Below are positions 8,469 to 16,672 of a stretch of 33,077 bases of DNA, one piece after another. The DNA is from JABDDM01 sp038240295 (GTDB lineage Bacteria > Bacteroidota > Ignavibacteria > Palsa-1295): positions 1 to 33,077 of the forward strand of contig JBBSDW010000016.1 of assembly GCA_038240295.1 (NCBI GenBank), read 5' to 3'. Under the pieces are notes generated by a model. That model did not search any database. It was not told the DNA's origin and saw only the letters and a list, made by a program, of their open reading frames with translations. The position numbers and the translations under genes are program-made. How positions within the stretch are numbered: position 1 is the first letter of the stretch; each line of letters begins with the position of its first letter.

Positions 8469-10151
8469 TTACTGCATCAGTTCGAACTGGCGGCGGAGTT
8501 CTTCAACCTTTGAGGCGAGCTGGGGGTTGTGCCGCATATCGTCGGCGACCGTCTGACATGCGTGAATGACTGTCGAGTGATCGCGGCCACCGAAGTGGAG
8601 CCCGATCGTCTTGAGCGAGCTGCTCGTAAGTTCTTTCGCGAGATACATCGCAACTTGGCGCGCTTGGACGACTTCCTGCTTGCGCGTCTTTGCACGCAGG
8701 AGTTCTTCATCGACGCTGAATCGCTTTGCAACGGTGCGCTGGATCGTCTCGATCGAAAGGATCGGCGCGGAGCGTTTCGCGACTTTGCGCAATACTTCGC
8801 GAGCTACTTCAACGGTCGGCTCTTTGCCTTCGAGCGAGGATGTTGCCAACAGTGAGATGAGGCAACCTTCAAGCTCACGAATGTTCGTCGTCACGTTCGT
8901 TGCGATGAACTCGATGACTTCCGATGGAAGATCGATGCCGTCGTTGAGCGCTTTGTGACGAAGGATCGCGATACGAGTCTCGAGATCGGGTGCGACGAGA
9001 TCGGCGGTGAGTCCCCACTGCAGACGATTGAGCAGGCGATCGTCAATGTCTTTTAATTCTTTCGGAGGGCGATCGCAGGTCAGGATGATCTGCTTTCCAA
9101 GTTCACGCAGTGCGTTGAACGTGTGAAAGAAAATATCCTGCGTCTTCTCTTTGCCAGCCAGGAATTGGACGTCATCAATAATAAGGACGTCGATCGAGCG
9201 GTAGAGATTCGTGAACTCGTTGATCCGGTCGTTCTGAACGGCGTCGACGAATTCAACAGTAAAACGATCACTCGAAGTGTAGAGGACTCGCGAACCAGAA
9301 AATTTTTGAAGAACCAGATTTCCGATCGCCTGGATAAGATGGGTCTTTCCTAATCCTACATTGCCATAAAAAACAAGCGGATTGTAGCTTGTTCCGCCGG
9401 GATTGTTCGCAACCGCGACTGCCGCCGCATAGGCAAGTTTGTTCGACTCACCTCTGATAAACGTCTCGAAGGTATATCGCGGGTTAAGGCTCGAATCGAC
9501 CGCTGGTCTCCGCATCTGGCCTTGATTGCCATTTTGCTGCGGCGCTTGATATGTCTGAGGATAGTTTCGGTTTGATGCCGACTGCATCTGTTGCTGTGGG
9601 ATCAATTGGAAACCCCCACGCTGTGCTGGCCCATTTTGTGGGAAAGGCACCTGCTGTGGCTGACGAGGAGGTTGCTCCTGCTGCTGTAATTGCTGTTGAA
9701 CCGGCTGACGCTCTTCAACTTGTTGAGACTGCGGAGTGCCGAGAGTTGTCTCAACGCCCTCGGGCTGACTTGTGCTATCGAAGCGGAAGGTCGCGGAGGG
9801 TCCGAGTACTTCCTTAAGCGATGTCAGCAGGATATTCTGATAGTGCTCGGTGATCCACTCGTAGAAAAAATTGCTTGGTGCGCGGAGCGTGATCTCGGAT
9901 CCATCGAGTTGCGTTGCGACGAGCGGCTCAAACCAGGTGCGCAGGGTTTGCGAACTGATCTGCGGGGCGATCGACTCGATGCAGCGTTTCCAGATCGCGA
10001 TCGCGGCAGGGCGCATCTCGTTGACCGAATCGCGTTGGTGCGCGGTGCGGCCATTGGGCAGTTCGCTTTCAGAATTCGTAGGGTCTAACAACGTTGCGGA
10101 TATATCGAGCATCAGGCTGCTCTCTACGGCAACCGGGCTATAATCTGGCAC
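8469..10151 (-). CDS. dnaA: Chromosomal replication initiator DnaA
   Basis: A 560-residue initiator, longer than the usual 440-470. Order: an N-terminal extension of about 45 residues; domain I about 48-125 (IWKRCIESIAPQISSQTLRTWFEPL); a long Gln/Pro-rich linker about 130-215; the AAA+ domain with Walker A GNVGLGKTHL (263-272), Walker B LIIDDVQF (323-330) and the RLQWG arginine segment; and DNA-binding domain IV with GGRDHSTVIHA near 528. The start is a GTG at 10149-10151 preceded by GGGAGAG at good spacing, the best Shine-Dalgarno I saw in the window, which supports the long N-terminus. An internal ATG at residue 46 would give a standard domain I start. dnaN does not follow. Confidence 0.97.
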   Translation of the reverse strand: MPDYSPVAVESSLMLDISATLLDPTNSESELPNGRTAHQRDSVNEMRPAAIAIWKRCIESIAPQISSQTLRTWFEPLVATQLDGSEITLRAPSNFFYEWITEHYQNILLTSLKEVLGPSATFRFDSTSQPEGVETTLGTPQSQQVEERQPVQQQLQQQEQPPRQPQQVPFPQNGPAQRGGFQLIPQQQMQSASNRNYPQTYQAPQQNGNQGQMRRPAVDSSLNPRYTFETFIRGESNKLAYAAAVAVANNPGGTSYNPLVFYGNVGLGKTHLIQAIGNLVLQKFSGSRVLYTSSDRFTVEFVDAVQNDRINEFTNLYRSIDVLIIDDVQFLAGKEKTQDIFFHTFNALRELGKQIILTCDRPPKELKDIDDRLLNRLQWGLTADLVAPDLETRIAILRHKALNDGIDLPSEVIEFIATNVTTNIRELEGCLISLLATSSLEGKEPTVEVAREVLRKVAKRSAPILSIETIQRTVAKRFSVDEELLRAKTRKQEVVQARQVAMYLAKELTSSSLKTIGLHFGGRDHSTVIHACQTVADDMRHNPQLASKVEELRRQFELMQ

Positions 10152-10500
10152 GAATGATCTCTCCCGATCAGAAACGAGACAACAAACTTAAACAAGTTTC
10201 ACGTTCGAACGTTGAGCGATAGGAGTCACCCATTGGTTGTTCATGAAACCGTTCACTCCGACAATGTAAAGAGAATGCCTACGGCGACATTTAAAATGGC
10301 ACCACACAAAACGACCGAGCAGACTTTGGTTCTGAATATTTAGAGCTCGATCAGCTTAAAATCACTTACGAACAGGTTGAGTGCAATCACATCGGCACTC
10401 TTCAAATTTATCCACATTCTACAAACAGCGGTGCGGCGCTTTCTCCTTCTTCATTATACAATTTCAAACGCGCGTTCGCAAGAATTTTCTTGAAAGAAGA
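10152..10500. promoter_or_regulatory. dnaA upstream region with a perfect DnaA box
   Basis: The non-coding region in front of dnaA holds one perfect DnaA box, TTATCCACA, at 10408-10416. It also has a perfect 12-base palindrome ACGTTCGAACGT at 10201-10212, about 50 bases before the GTG start, and an AAACTT/AAGTTT inverted repeat at 10184-10199. The box suggests DnaA autoregulation or a part of the origin. The palindrome could be an operator; no regulator is identified. Positions 10465-10500 are AT-rich. Confidence 0.5.
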
Positions 10501-10550
10501 AAAAATTTATTCCCGCAACTTCGGAACTTGATTTCGTGAAGTTGAGCGGG
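10500..10550 (-). terminator. Rho-independent terminator after anmK
   Basis: On the minus strand, immediately after the anmK stop, a stem pairs CCCGC..AACTTC with GAAGTTGCGGG (10512-10550, small bulge) and is followed by AATAAATTTTTTC. The GC-rich base of the stem and the run of six T make this a good intrinsic terminator. It marks the 3' end of the sigma-to-anmK run. Confidence 0.75.
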
Positions 10551-11723
10551 TCAAGTTTTCATTCGAATCTTGCCTTTGCTCATGCATCCGAGCATCACTT
10601 GTTTCGTCGCCCCAGTTGTGCGTGGAAGATGGATCAGCTCATCGTCAATAAACGCTTTTGCAAAGTAGGCGAACGCAATCGCTTCCTTCTCGTGTACCGG
10701 AATGCCGAGCGATTCAGAAGTCGTCACAACGCAGTTACGCGCGCGGCGTAGAGATTCCATCAAGTAAATGTTCTTCGCACCACCGCCGCTCACGATAAGC
10801 TCGCATGACTCGGATCGAGGAAGCCACTGGGTCGCTCTCGCGATCGACTGAACCGTCAATGCGCTCGCAGTCGTCACTGCGTCGATGGTGGAGACTCTCC
10901 TGCTTTCGATCTCTTTTTCAAAGCGCTGTCTGAAAAGATCTCCGAAGAGTTCGCGGCCCGTAGACTTTGGTGGCGGGGCGCTGAAGTATGGATCAGCTAA
11001 TAACTCTTCAAGGAAATCTTCCTGCACCCTTCCGGAAGTTGCTACCCGCCCATTTTCGTCGTAAGGACGATCGAAATATTTTCGCATTAGCGCATCGATG
11101 ATCATATTACCCGGCCCGGTGTCGAAGGCGACGATGTCATTCGAGATCTGCGATTTTGACAGCCAGGTCAGGTTTGAGATCCCGCCGATGTTGAGCGTGA
11201 TCCTGTCATTCATCGAACTGGAAAAAAAAGCAGCGTCGAACATCGGGACGAATGGCGCGCCCTGTCCGCCGACAGCAATATCGGCTGCGCGAAAATCGGA
11301 GACGACATCGATCCCTGTCAGGGCTGCGAGCGCCGCGCCCGAGCCAAGCTGCAACGTCGCGCGAACTGCCGGCAGATCGTCGATGCTTTCAGGACTCGTC
11401 AAGTGCCTAACAGTTTGACCGTGAAGTCCAATCGCAGTGATCTGATCCGAAGTTAGCTGCGCCTGATTCAAAAGTTCGTTTACATCCCTCGCGTAAATTT
11501 CCGCAAGCAGGAAATTTGCGCGAACAAGCGTGTCCATCCGGACGGTCTCGGCTTTCGCAAGTTCGTAGAGAATATTTCGCAGCCCATCATGGAACGTACT
11601 CGACCGGGACGCAACAACTTCTGCCCGATCGGAAAACCTTACAGCCACCGTATCGACACCATCGAGGCTCGTACCCGACATGATACCTATGAAAATTCGC
11701 CGATCATCTACCTGTGCGCTCAT
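10551..11723 (-). CDS. anmK: Anhydro-N-acetylmuramic acid kinase
   Basis: A 390-residue ASKHA-fold kinase that hydrates and phosphorylates 1,6-anhydro-MurNAc to MurNAc-6-phosphate in cell-wall recycling. The N-terminal signature IGIMSGTSLDGVD (12-24) is unmistakable. Further family blocks are GLHGQTVRH, DFRAADIAVGGQGAPFVPMFD, NIGGISNLTWL and DTGPGNMIID, with the C-terminal SGGGAKN. Length is typical. The ATG overlaps the stop of a small membrane protein gene by 4 bases, so it is co-translated with the genes upstream, which begin with an ECF sigma factor. No murQ or other recycling gene is adjacent. Confidence 0.95.
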   Translation of the reverse strand: MSAQVDDRRIFIGIMSGTSLDGVDTVAVRFSDRAEVVASRSSTFHDGLRNILYELAKAETVRMDTLVRANFLLAEIYARDVNELLNQAQLTSDQITAIGLHGQTVRHLTSPESIDDLPAVRATLQLGSGAALAALTGIDVVSDFRAADIAVGGQGAPFVPMFDAAFFSSSMNDRITLNIGGISNLTWLSKSQISNDIVAFDTGPGNMIIDALMRKYFDRPYDENGRVATSGRVQEDFLEELLADPYFSAPPPKSTGRELFGDLFRQRFEKEIESRRVSTIDAVTTASALTVQSIARATQWLPRSESCELIVSGGGAKNIYLMESLRRARNCVVTTSESLGIPVHEKEAIAFAYFAKAFIDDELIHLPRTTGATKQVMLGCMSKGKIRMKT

Positions 11724-12040
11724 TTAGCGGATTTTGGAGCAGCGACGGGAGCTCGAGGAGGCGCGGCGTGCGCAGCTGCCGCTGGAGCGGAGGGGTGGGA
11801 TGCAGGCGGAGCTGAGGCAGGCGTTGCCGGAGCGACTTGGGTGGAATCCGATTGCCCAGCCGTCTGCGGCTGTAGTCCGGAGCGCTTCGTGAGGCTCACG
11901 AGAACAAAAAAGATCGCCGACATCATCACGAAGATCACTCCGCGTAGCCAGATTGAATCGCCGCGGAGAATACTTCGGAGCGCTACCTTTGAGCGGCGAT
12001 CTCCGCGAAATGCACGGATCGGTTCGGTGGGACTTGCCAC
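11720..12040 (-). CDS. Small single-helix membrane protein with Ala/Pro-rich tail
   Basis: A 106-residue protein I do not recognise. Residues 1-33 are basic (likely cytoplasmic). One hydrophobic helix follows at about 34-51 (GVIFVMMSAIFFVLVSL), then a C-terminal tail of about 50 residues rich in Ala and Pro (for example PATPASAPPASHPSAPAAA). Such tails are common linkers spanning the periplasm. The start is GTG with no strong ribosome site. It overlaps anmK by 4 bases and lies 37 bases after the lipoprotein gene, so it is most likely part of the same transcript. Low-complexity composition means a homology search would be uninformative; the tight spacing is the main support for it being real. 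Confidence 0.6.
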   Translation of the reverse strand: MASPTEPIRAFRGDRRSKVALRSILRGDSIWLRGVIFVMMSAIFFVLVSLTKRSGLQPQTAGQSDSTQVAPATPASAPPASHPSAPAAAAHAAPPRAPVAAPKSAK

Positions 12041-12077
12041 GGTCTTACTTTTACGAATTAGCGAGCAAGGTCACGCC

Positions 12078-12776
12078 TCACTCATTCGCGAAAATAAGGG
12101 GTTGATCGAAGATTCGTTTGTGATTGAGTTTTACGGGACCAGTCGGTTGAGAAGAACTAAGGCTCGAACCGACCTCCAAGAGTTGCAACGTTCCGATGAC
12201 GGTGACGCTCCCGATGATGTTTTTTTCGAGGATAAGGCCATACCCACGCGAATAGAATCTGAGCGAATAATTATCGACCGGATCGCCCGAACGATGATAC
12301 TTCACCACTACTACGTCAGAGAAGCTTTGCCCCAGCGGCGGATTGGGCACATACTCGTCATAGTGCGCGAAGACGGTCGCGGTTGTGTAAAGATCGGCCT
12401 TCCAGCTGCTGCTATCCGAGAGGTCGCCTTCGAGCGCAATAAAATTCTGATTCTTGTTCGAAAGTACGACCGAGGCTTTATTTGTCTGTTGATCGCTCGA
12501 AAAAATAAAATTGTAGAGTGTGTCGCCTGGTGCACTCATCCGAACGAGCCTGTTCTGTTCAAACGAGCTTAAGCCAACCTGAATCCGGTAGGTGGCGGTG
12601 TCGTAAGATGACGAAAGCAAGTTCGTCGAAAATCTTGCGTACCGGTATTGCAATCCGTTCGTCAGCGGATACGAATAATCGCGCACCGCGTTGCCTGCGT
12701 CCACGGGTGTGTCGGTGACACCGCAGCTTTGCAGCGTGGTAAGCAGGAGAAGCGCGAACAAAGCGGACTTCAGCAT
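12078..12776 (-). CDS. Lipoprotein of unknown function
   Basis: A 232-residue lipoprotein. From the ATG at 12776 the signal peptide is MLKSALFALLLLTTLQSC, with a good lipobox (LQS-C18), so it is lipidated and sits in the envelope. The mature part has many Ser, Tyr and Asn residues and an alternating beta pattern (YRYARFSTNLLSSSYDTATY, then SLRFYSRGYGLILEK), but no domain I can name. The frame is open 20 codons further upstream into the previous gene, but starting there would bury the signal peptide. The ATG is 4 bases after the stop of the anti-sigma-like gene. Its place right behind sigma and anti-sigma genes suggests a partner or a target of that system (inference). Confidence 0.75.
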   Translation of the reverse strand: MLKSALFALLLLTTLQSCGVTDTPVDAGNAVRDYSYPLTNGLQYRYARFSTNLLSSSYDTATYRIQVGLSSFEQNRLVRMSAPGDTLYNFIFSSDQQTNKASVVLSNKNQNFIALEGDLSDSSSWKADLYTTATVFAHYDEYVPNPPLGQSFSDVVVVKYHRSGDPVDNYSLRFYSRGYGLILEKNIIGSVTVIGTLQLLEVGSSLSSSQPTGPVKLNHKRIFDQPLIFANE

Positions 12777-12780
12777 ATCC

Positions 12781-14139
12781 TTAAAAGTGGAAGTAAAGAC
12801 CCGTGTTGATCTCCAGATTAAAGCTCGCGTTGGCATCGCCTACGCCATGCGGGATGACGAGAGGACCGTGCACCGAATTCAGGATCGCATCTTTTTCGGA
12901 TGCGAGATCATACTGCAACCGAACCCCGCGAAGCGAAGTCGTAAATCCGACATCACGCGTCGCGTCGATATGAAGCCCGACTTCGGCCATCATAAGCTTT
13001 CCTGCTGTCGCGAGGCCATAGCCTCCGGCCATCGTAAAATCGGATTGACCGATGAACGGAATGCGGAGTTGAAGGAAGCCGCCGGCCCAATTGGTTTGCA
13101 CATGAGTGAATTCGCCCACGAGCCGCTGCTGCAGCGGATCGCCAGGATCGCCGGCGCTGAGCAACAAATGCTTGCGTGTCAGATTCGCCGTTCCGCCATT
13201 CGCACCGATCCATAACAGATTCGAATGCGGCAACACCTGAAAATAAACGCCAAGCGCCGAGTTTGTCACGATCGGCATCGAAACATTCGTTGCTGTCGAA
13301 TTCGGAAATTCACGACCAAAACTCTCGAGGAAAGAAAATTCGAAGCGCTGAAGGAATGTCTTTTCGTGCTGATCGTCGAGCGACGCGATCGCATGCAGTG
13401 GCCGGTCGTGGTCGCCGCCGATATCCTCGAGTTGCACTGTCTTGCGGATACCGACATTTTCGAACGTATTCATTTCATCACTCGCATCCGAAGCGTCATT
13501 CTGAGCGGTCAGCACATTTTCGGCTGGATCATGAATGCGTTGCAAAAACAAGATGCTCAATTGATTGCCGGTAAGCGGCGGAATATTCTGCACGCGCATC
13601 TGAGCAAATTGCGGCATCAGCGCAGATCGCGACTGTGCGCTGCCTGTATAAACGGTACGCTGCGAACGGTTCGCGTGGCCGCTCGCGCCTGCAGACTCAT
13701 TCGCAAAAGCATGATTATCCGACTCAATCGAGCTTAGCGGACCTGCGACCGTAATATACTTTGTCTCTGGATTTCGATTCGACATCACGTAACCGATACC
13801 AGCCCCGATGAGCAGCGTAAGCGCAACGACCCCGCCAACAACCGGACGCATCAACTGCGACAGGATACCCACTGCAGCAGCGCCCGCAGGAGCATCGCTG
13901 ATGATCGGCGCACTCGCGGGCGGCATGACCGCTCCCAATCGCTGCCAGAGTTTTTGCTCAGCGGTATAAGGGACCGTGATCTTCGAAAGATCTTTTTGGA
14001 ACAGCGCGCGCTGCTCCATGAAGCTGCGGAGGATCTCGCGCCGTTCGGGCGAAACTGAAAGGCGATGCAAAAGCTCGGCTTCGTCTTCCGAGCCGAGTCC
14101 ACCGTCGAGCAGTTGAAGGATGTCTTCGTTCGAGGCCAT
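12781..14139 (-). CDS. Anti-sigma-like membrane protein fused to a barrel-like domain
   Basis: A 452-residue protein directly after an ECF sigma factor gene (8 bases apart). Residues 1-70 look like an anti-sigma cytoplasmic domain (ILQLLDGGLGSEDEAELLHRL, then SPERREILRSF) without the zinc Cys/His ligands. One membrane helix follows at about 99-119 (VVGGVVALTLLIGAGIGYVM). A polar linker runs about 125-250. The last 200 residues are amphipathic strands rich in Gly and aromatics, ending in NLEINTGLYFHF, with the terminal Phe typical of outer-membrane barrels. If read literally, one chain spans from cytoplasm to outer membrane. Similar anti-sigma/outer-membrane-barrel fusions probably exist in Bacteroidota, but I know of little functional work. 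The barrel assignment is inferred from pattern only. Confidence 0.75.
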   Translation of the reverse strand: MASNEDILQLLDGGLGSEDEAELLHRLSVSPERREILRSFMEQRALFQKDLSKITVPYTAEQKLWQRLGAVMPPASAPIISDAPAGAAAVGILSQLMRPVVGGVVALTLLIGAGIGYVMSNRNPETKYITVAGPLSSIESDNHAFANESAGASGHANRSQRTVYTGSAQSRSALMPQFAQMRVQNIPPLTGNQLSILFLQRIHDPAENVLTAQNDASDASDEMNTFENVGIRKTVQLEDIGGDHDRPLHAIASLDDQHEKTFLQRFEFSFLESFGREFPNSTATNVSMPIVTNSALGVYFQVLPHSNLLWIGANGGTANLTRKHLLLSAGDPGDPLQQRLVGEFTHVQTNWAGGFLQLRIPFIGQSDFTMAGGYGLATAGKLMMAEVGLHIDATRDVGFTTSLRGVRLQYDLASEKDAILNSVHGPLVIPHGVGDANASFNLEINTGLYFHF

Positions 14140-14147
14140 GATAAGGA

Positions 14148-14858
14148 TTATACCTCTTTATCGTGATAGTAAGGTTCGAGGAGTTCACGTAATTTCTCCT
14201 TCGAACGGTAAATGCGGCTTTTGACGGCGGGCAGTGTCGTCTTTAAGATCACTGCAATTTCCTGATAGGTCATTCCTTCGTATTCGCGAAGCACGAATGC
14301 CTCTCGGTATTCGAAGGGGATCTGTTCGAGCGCCCATTGAATGCGCGCCTGCCAGTTGTCGCCCAGGTCTTCGATCGGGTCGGCAACAAGTCCGGCGTCT
14401 TCGATCGGCTCCTGCGGCTTGCGGTCGCGCAGCCGGTTGAGACACAAGTTGTGGGCGATCGTGAAGATCCACCCGCCAAGACTTCGCTCTTCTTCAAACT
14501 GATTCGAGCGCTCATACACCCTGACGAACACCTCCTGAAACAGATCCTGCGCATCGGCATCGCTGCAGACAACCCGCAGGCAATAGGCATAAACGCGTTG
14601 CCGATACTTTAGATAAAGCTCCGTATAAGCTTCCCGGCTCCCAGCCACAAACGCCCGAAAGAGCACCAGGTCTTCCTGATTTTCTTTATCCCGCGCACGC
14701 TGAGCCTCGTCAGCCCTTTTTTGAGCGGCAGCGTCGGACTTCGGAAATTGCGCAAGAGGCTTATATGAATGCTCCGAAGCGCCCTGGCGAATCTCTTCGC
14801 CCGCACACTCCGCAGCTCCATTTAGCTCGGTTGCCATTTCGATGATCGCATCAAGCAT
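14148..14858 (-). CDS. ECF-type RNA polymerase sigma factor
   Basis: A 236-residue sigma-70 family factor. Region 2 spans about 62-148, with LYLKYRQRVYAYCLRVV, then DAQDLFQEVFVRVY and the -10-binding GGWIFTIAHNLCLNRLR. Region 4 is about 170-228, with YREAFVLREYEGMTYQEIA and LKTTLPAVKSRIYRSKEKL as the -35-binding helix-turn-helix. Region 3 is absent, as expected for ECF factors. There is an unusual hydrophilic N-terminal extension of about 60 residues; an ATG at residue 8 is an alternative start. It heads the run sigma, anti-sigma/barrel, lipoprotein, small membrane protein, anmK. It should direct its own operon in response to a signal relayed by the next gene. Confidence 0.92.
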   Translation of the reverse strand: MLDAIIEMATELNGAAECAGEEIRQGASEHSYKPLAQFPKSDAAAQKRADEAQRARDKENQEDLVLFRAFVAGSREAYTELYLKYRQRVYAYCLRVVCSDADAQDLFQEVFVRVYERSNQFEEERSLGGWIFTIAHNLCLNRLRDRKPQEPIEDAGLVADPIEDLGDNWQARIQWALEQIPFEYREAFVLREYEGMTYQEIAVILKTTLPAVKSRIYRSKEKLRELLEPYYHDKEV

Positions 14859-15043
14859 TACTGGGGTATGCCTTAAAGAACTGCATGGGCAGGATTACAT
14901 GGTCGATCCCGCGTTTGCTATCTTTACCGAGGTTGCCCGACGATTTCGGGTTTCCTGTACAAGACGGGAACACGCCGCCACTCTCAAAGTTGCGGCGGCT
15001 TCTATAAGTACGCGAGCGAGATGCAAGGGGTACAAAGTATCAA

Positions 15044-15149
15044 CCCCGTGGAGGATAGCCTTTCAGGCTGTCCCAGGGCTTCCAAGCTCGTCACAACGAC
15101 TCGGACGTGGACGCCCAGGAACAGGCTGAAAGCCTATTCTCCACGGGGA
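15044..15149. repeat. Large inverted repeat upstream of the sigma gene
   Basis: Two 28-base arms (15044-15071 and 15122-15149) are inverted copies with three differences, starting CCCCGTGGAG and ending CTCCACGGGG. Each arm contains its own small hairpin (AGCCT/AGGCT on the left, AGGCT/AGCCT on the right). Two of the three differences fall as a compensating C/G pair within that hairpin. The central 50 bases have further short inverted words. The whole resembles a REP-like or small non-autonomous element. It fills the 318-base gap between the sigma gene start (14,858) and the stop of the type IX cargo gene (15,177); nothing else is seen there. Confidence 0.8.
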
Positions 15150-15176
15150 AATAATGCAACCGTGATGCTTTGCACT

Positions 15177-16346
15177 TTAGTGCAAATGTTGCAGCTTCAC
15201 AGTTCGGAATAACCCACGAATTGTGGAGAGTCGCGCATAGTAGACTCCGTTCGCCCAGCTCTTGCCGTCGATCTTGAATGATCGAGCGCCCGCTTCAAGT
15301 ACGTTGCCTATCCCGTTATCGAAGACAACCCTCCCGAGGGCATCGTAGACACGAAGTTGCATTAGCTCACGGTCGCCAAGTTCAAACGCAATCTCCGTCT
15401 CTTTCGTGAATGGATTGACCGTCGCATGAAGGCCCGCAATGTCGAATGTAGCAGCCAAAGAGTTGCTATGCTCCGGGCGACCAAGCAAGATGTCAAGCCC
15501 TATGCTATGAAGCGAGGGCAAGGTGGTGTCGAGTTTGTTTAGGTTCGTGTCTCCGCGAGAAGTGTCGATCCACCGCTGATGTTGGCCAGCGCGAAGGTTG
15601 TTGTAAATCTCCGTGAAATCGTTTAAAGCATGAGGACACTTCTTGCTGTTCAGAATGTACTGCACGACGGCAAGCTCCCCATTCATATCCCATCCGGTTT
15701 TCGGAAAATACTTAAACGTGGTCGTAATTGCCTCAGCATCCGCACAATACCAATCAGAGTCAATCGTATTGATATACAGCACTGCTTTAAGCCACTCGCG
15801 ATAATCCAGATATCGGAGAACGTTGGTGTCTCGTTCTTGATTTGCGTAATCCAATTTCGTGAATTCACCCCACGTACCGTTGAGCAGTGCACAGTGCTCC
15901 ATATAAACTCGACCGGTGTCATACGCTGTATGGAAATAGCGATCGGTCAACAATCCTCCGGTTTTTTCCTTCAATCGGGTGCACTCGTCTGTATCAATGG
16001 AAAGAGTCGTCGGATTTGCGCTCTTCCCATTGGCTATCGGACTTATAAACCCTCCGCTGCATGAGACTGAAGATGCAAAAGGACAGGCAAAAGATGAAGT
16101 CAATAAGGCGCTTGAGCTATTGTTGTCTTGGTCAGTACCATACATCCATTGCCCATATCCATTCGCCGCTAGACAGGGAAATTCCAAGGGTAGCGTTCCG
16201 GCGGGGTCGTAAATCTGGACAGCTGCGGGCTGATTGTGAAAGTTGTATGCTACGGGAGTGAACTGGGCGTTGCAAAGATTCGGCAAAAGGGCGAGAAGAA
16301 AATTTGCCAGCCCAAAAACTATAACGCGCTTCCGAGAGTGGTTAAT
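15177..16346 (-). CDS. Secreted protein with type IX secretion sorting domain
   Basis: The last 75 residues form a Por-secretion C-terminal sorting domain: NPFTKETEIAFELGDREL, LRVYDALGRVVFDNG, GARSFKIDGKSWANGVYYARL, then FRTVKLQH. It should direct export by the type IX system, as in Bacteroidota and relatives. The central part is Cys-containing and unknown; residues around YFHTAYDTGRVYMEH and WYCADAEAITTTFKYFP show no named enzyme motif. The start is a problem. The first standard start codon (TTG at 16,286) cuts through a good signal peptide whose codons continue upstream (RKRVIVFGLANFLLALLPNLCNA). An ATT at 16,346 is the nearest plausible initiator, before an in-frame TGA. No partner genes nearby. 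Confidence 0.8.
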   Translation of the reverse strand: MNHSRKRVIVFGLANFLLALLPNLCNAQFTPVAYNFHNQPAAVQIYDPAGTLPLEFPCLAANGYGQWMYGTDQDNNSSSALLTSSFACPFASSVSCSGGFISPIANGKSANPTTLSIDTDECTRLKEKTGGLLTDRYFHTAYDTGRVYMEHCALLNGTWGEFTKLDYANQERDTNVLRYLDYREWLKAVLYINTIDSDWYCADAEAITTTFKYFPKTGWDMNGELAVVQYILNSKKCPHALNDFTEIYNNLRAGQHQRWIDTSRGDTNLNKLDTTLPSLHSIGLDILLGRPEHSNSLAATFDIAGLHATVNPFTKETEIAFELGDRELMQLRVYDALGRVVFDNGIGNVLEAGARSFKIDGKSWANGVYYARLSTIRGLFRTVKLQHLH

Positions 16347-16672
16347 CGGCCTGTTCGTAGTTTGATTTGTTCCAGGTGCCTGAATTGTTCAATTGTTACA
16401 ATTAGGCGTTTGCCTGAATTGCAGACATCCGCTGATTATATGAAGTGGAGCCGGGAGATCTGGGATGATAGGCCGAGGGATGAGAACAGATTACGGAAAA
16501 CGTTCTCGGTCTAAGGTCGAAGAGGTCGGGACTCTGAAACGGAGCATCAAACGGGCTTGCTCCGTTTTCAAATATACAACAAAAAGTTGCGGTCTCCAAA
16601 TTCGTCCAAAATTAGTAGTGCTGCGAGTGGGGTAGGCTATGTAGCTAATTGACTCAGAACGGATGCCGCAGC
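16347..16672. other. Intergenic region with a strong hairpin
   Basis: No gene is supported here. A perfect 10-bp stem (AAACGGAGCA and TGCTCCGTTT, 16537-16567, 11-base loop) lies about 105 bases beyond the yidD stop. In yidD's direction it is not followed by a T run, while in the opposite direction it runs into TTTTC, so its role as a terminator of the rpmH-rnpA-yidD transcript is uncertain. Confidence 0.5.

Noticed and set aside
8129..8569. 146-codon plus-strand frame
   Set aside because: Its repetitive Ala/Arg/Cys text is simply the palindromic repeats translated, and it overlaps the dnaA end.
11589..12572. 327-codon plus-strand open frame
   Set aside because: It runs antisense across the start of anmK, the small membrane protein and the lipoprotein. 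Composition is Arg/Ala-rich with no domain; it is a shadow of the GC-rich minus-strand genes.
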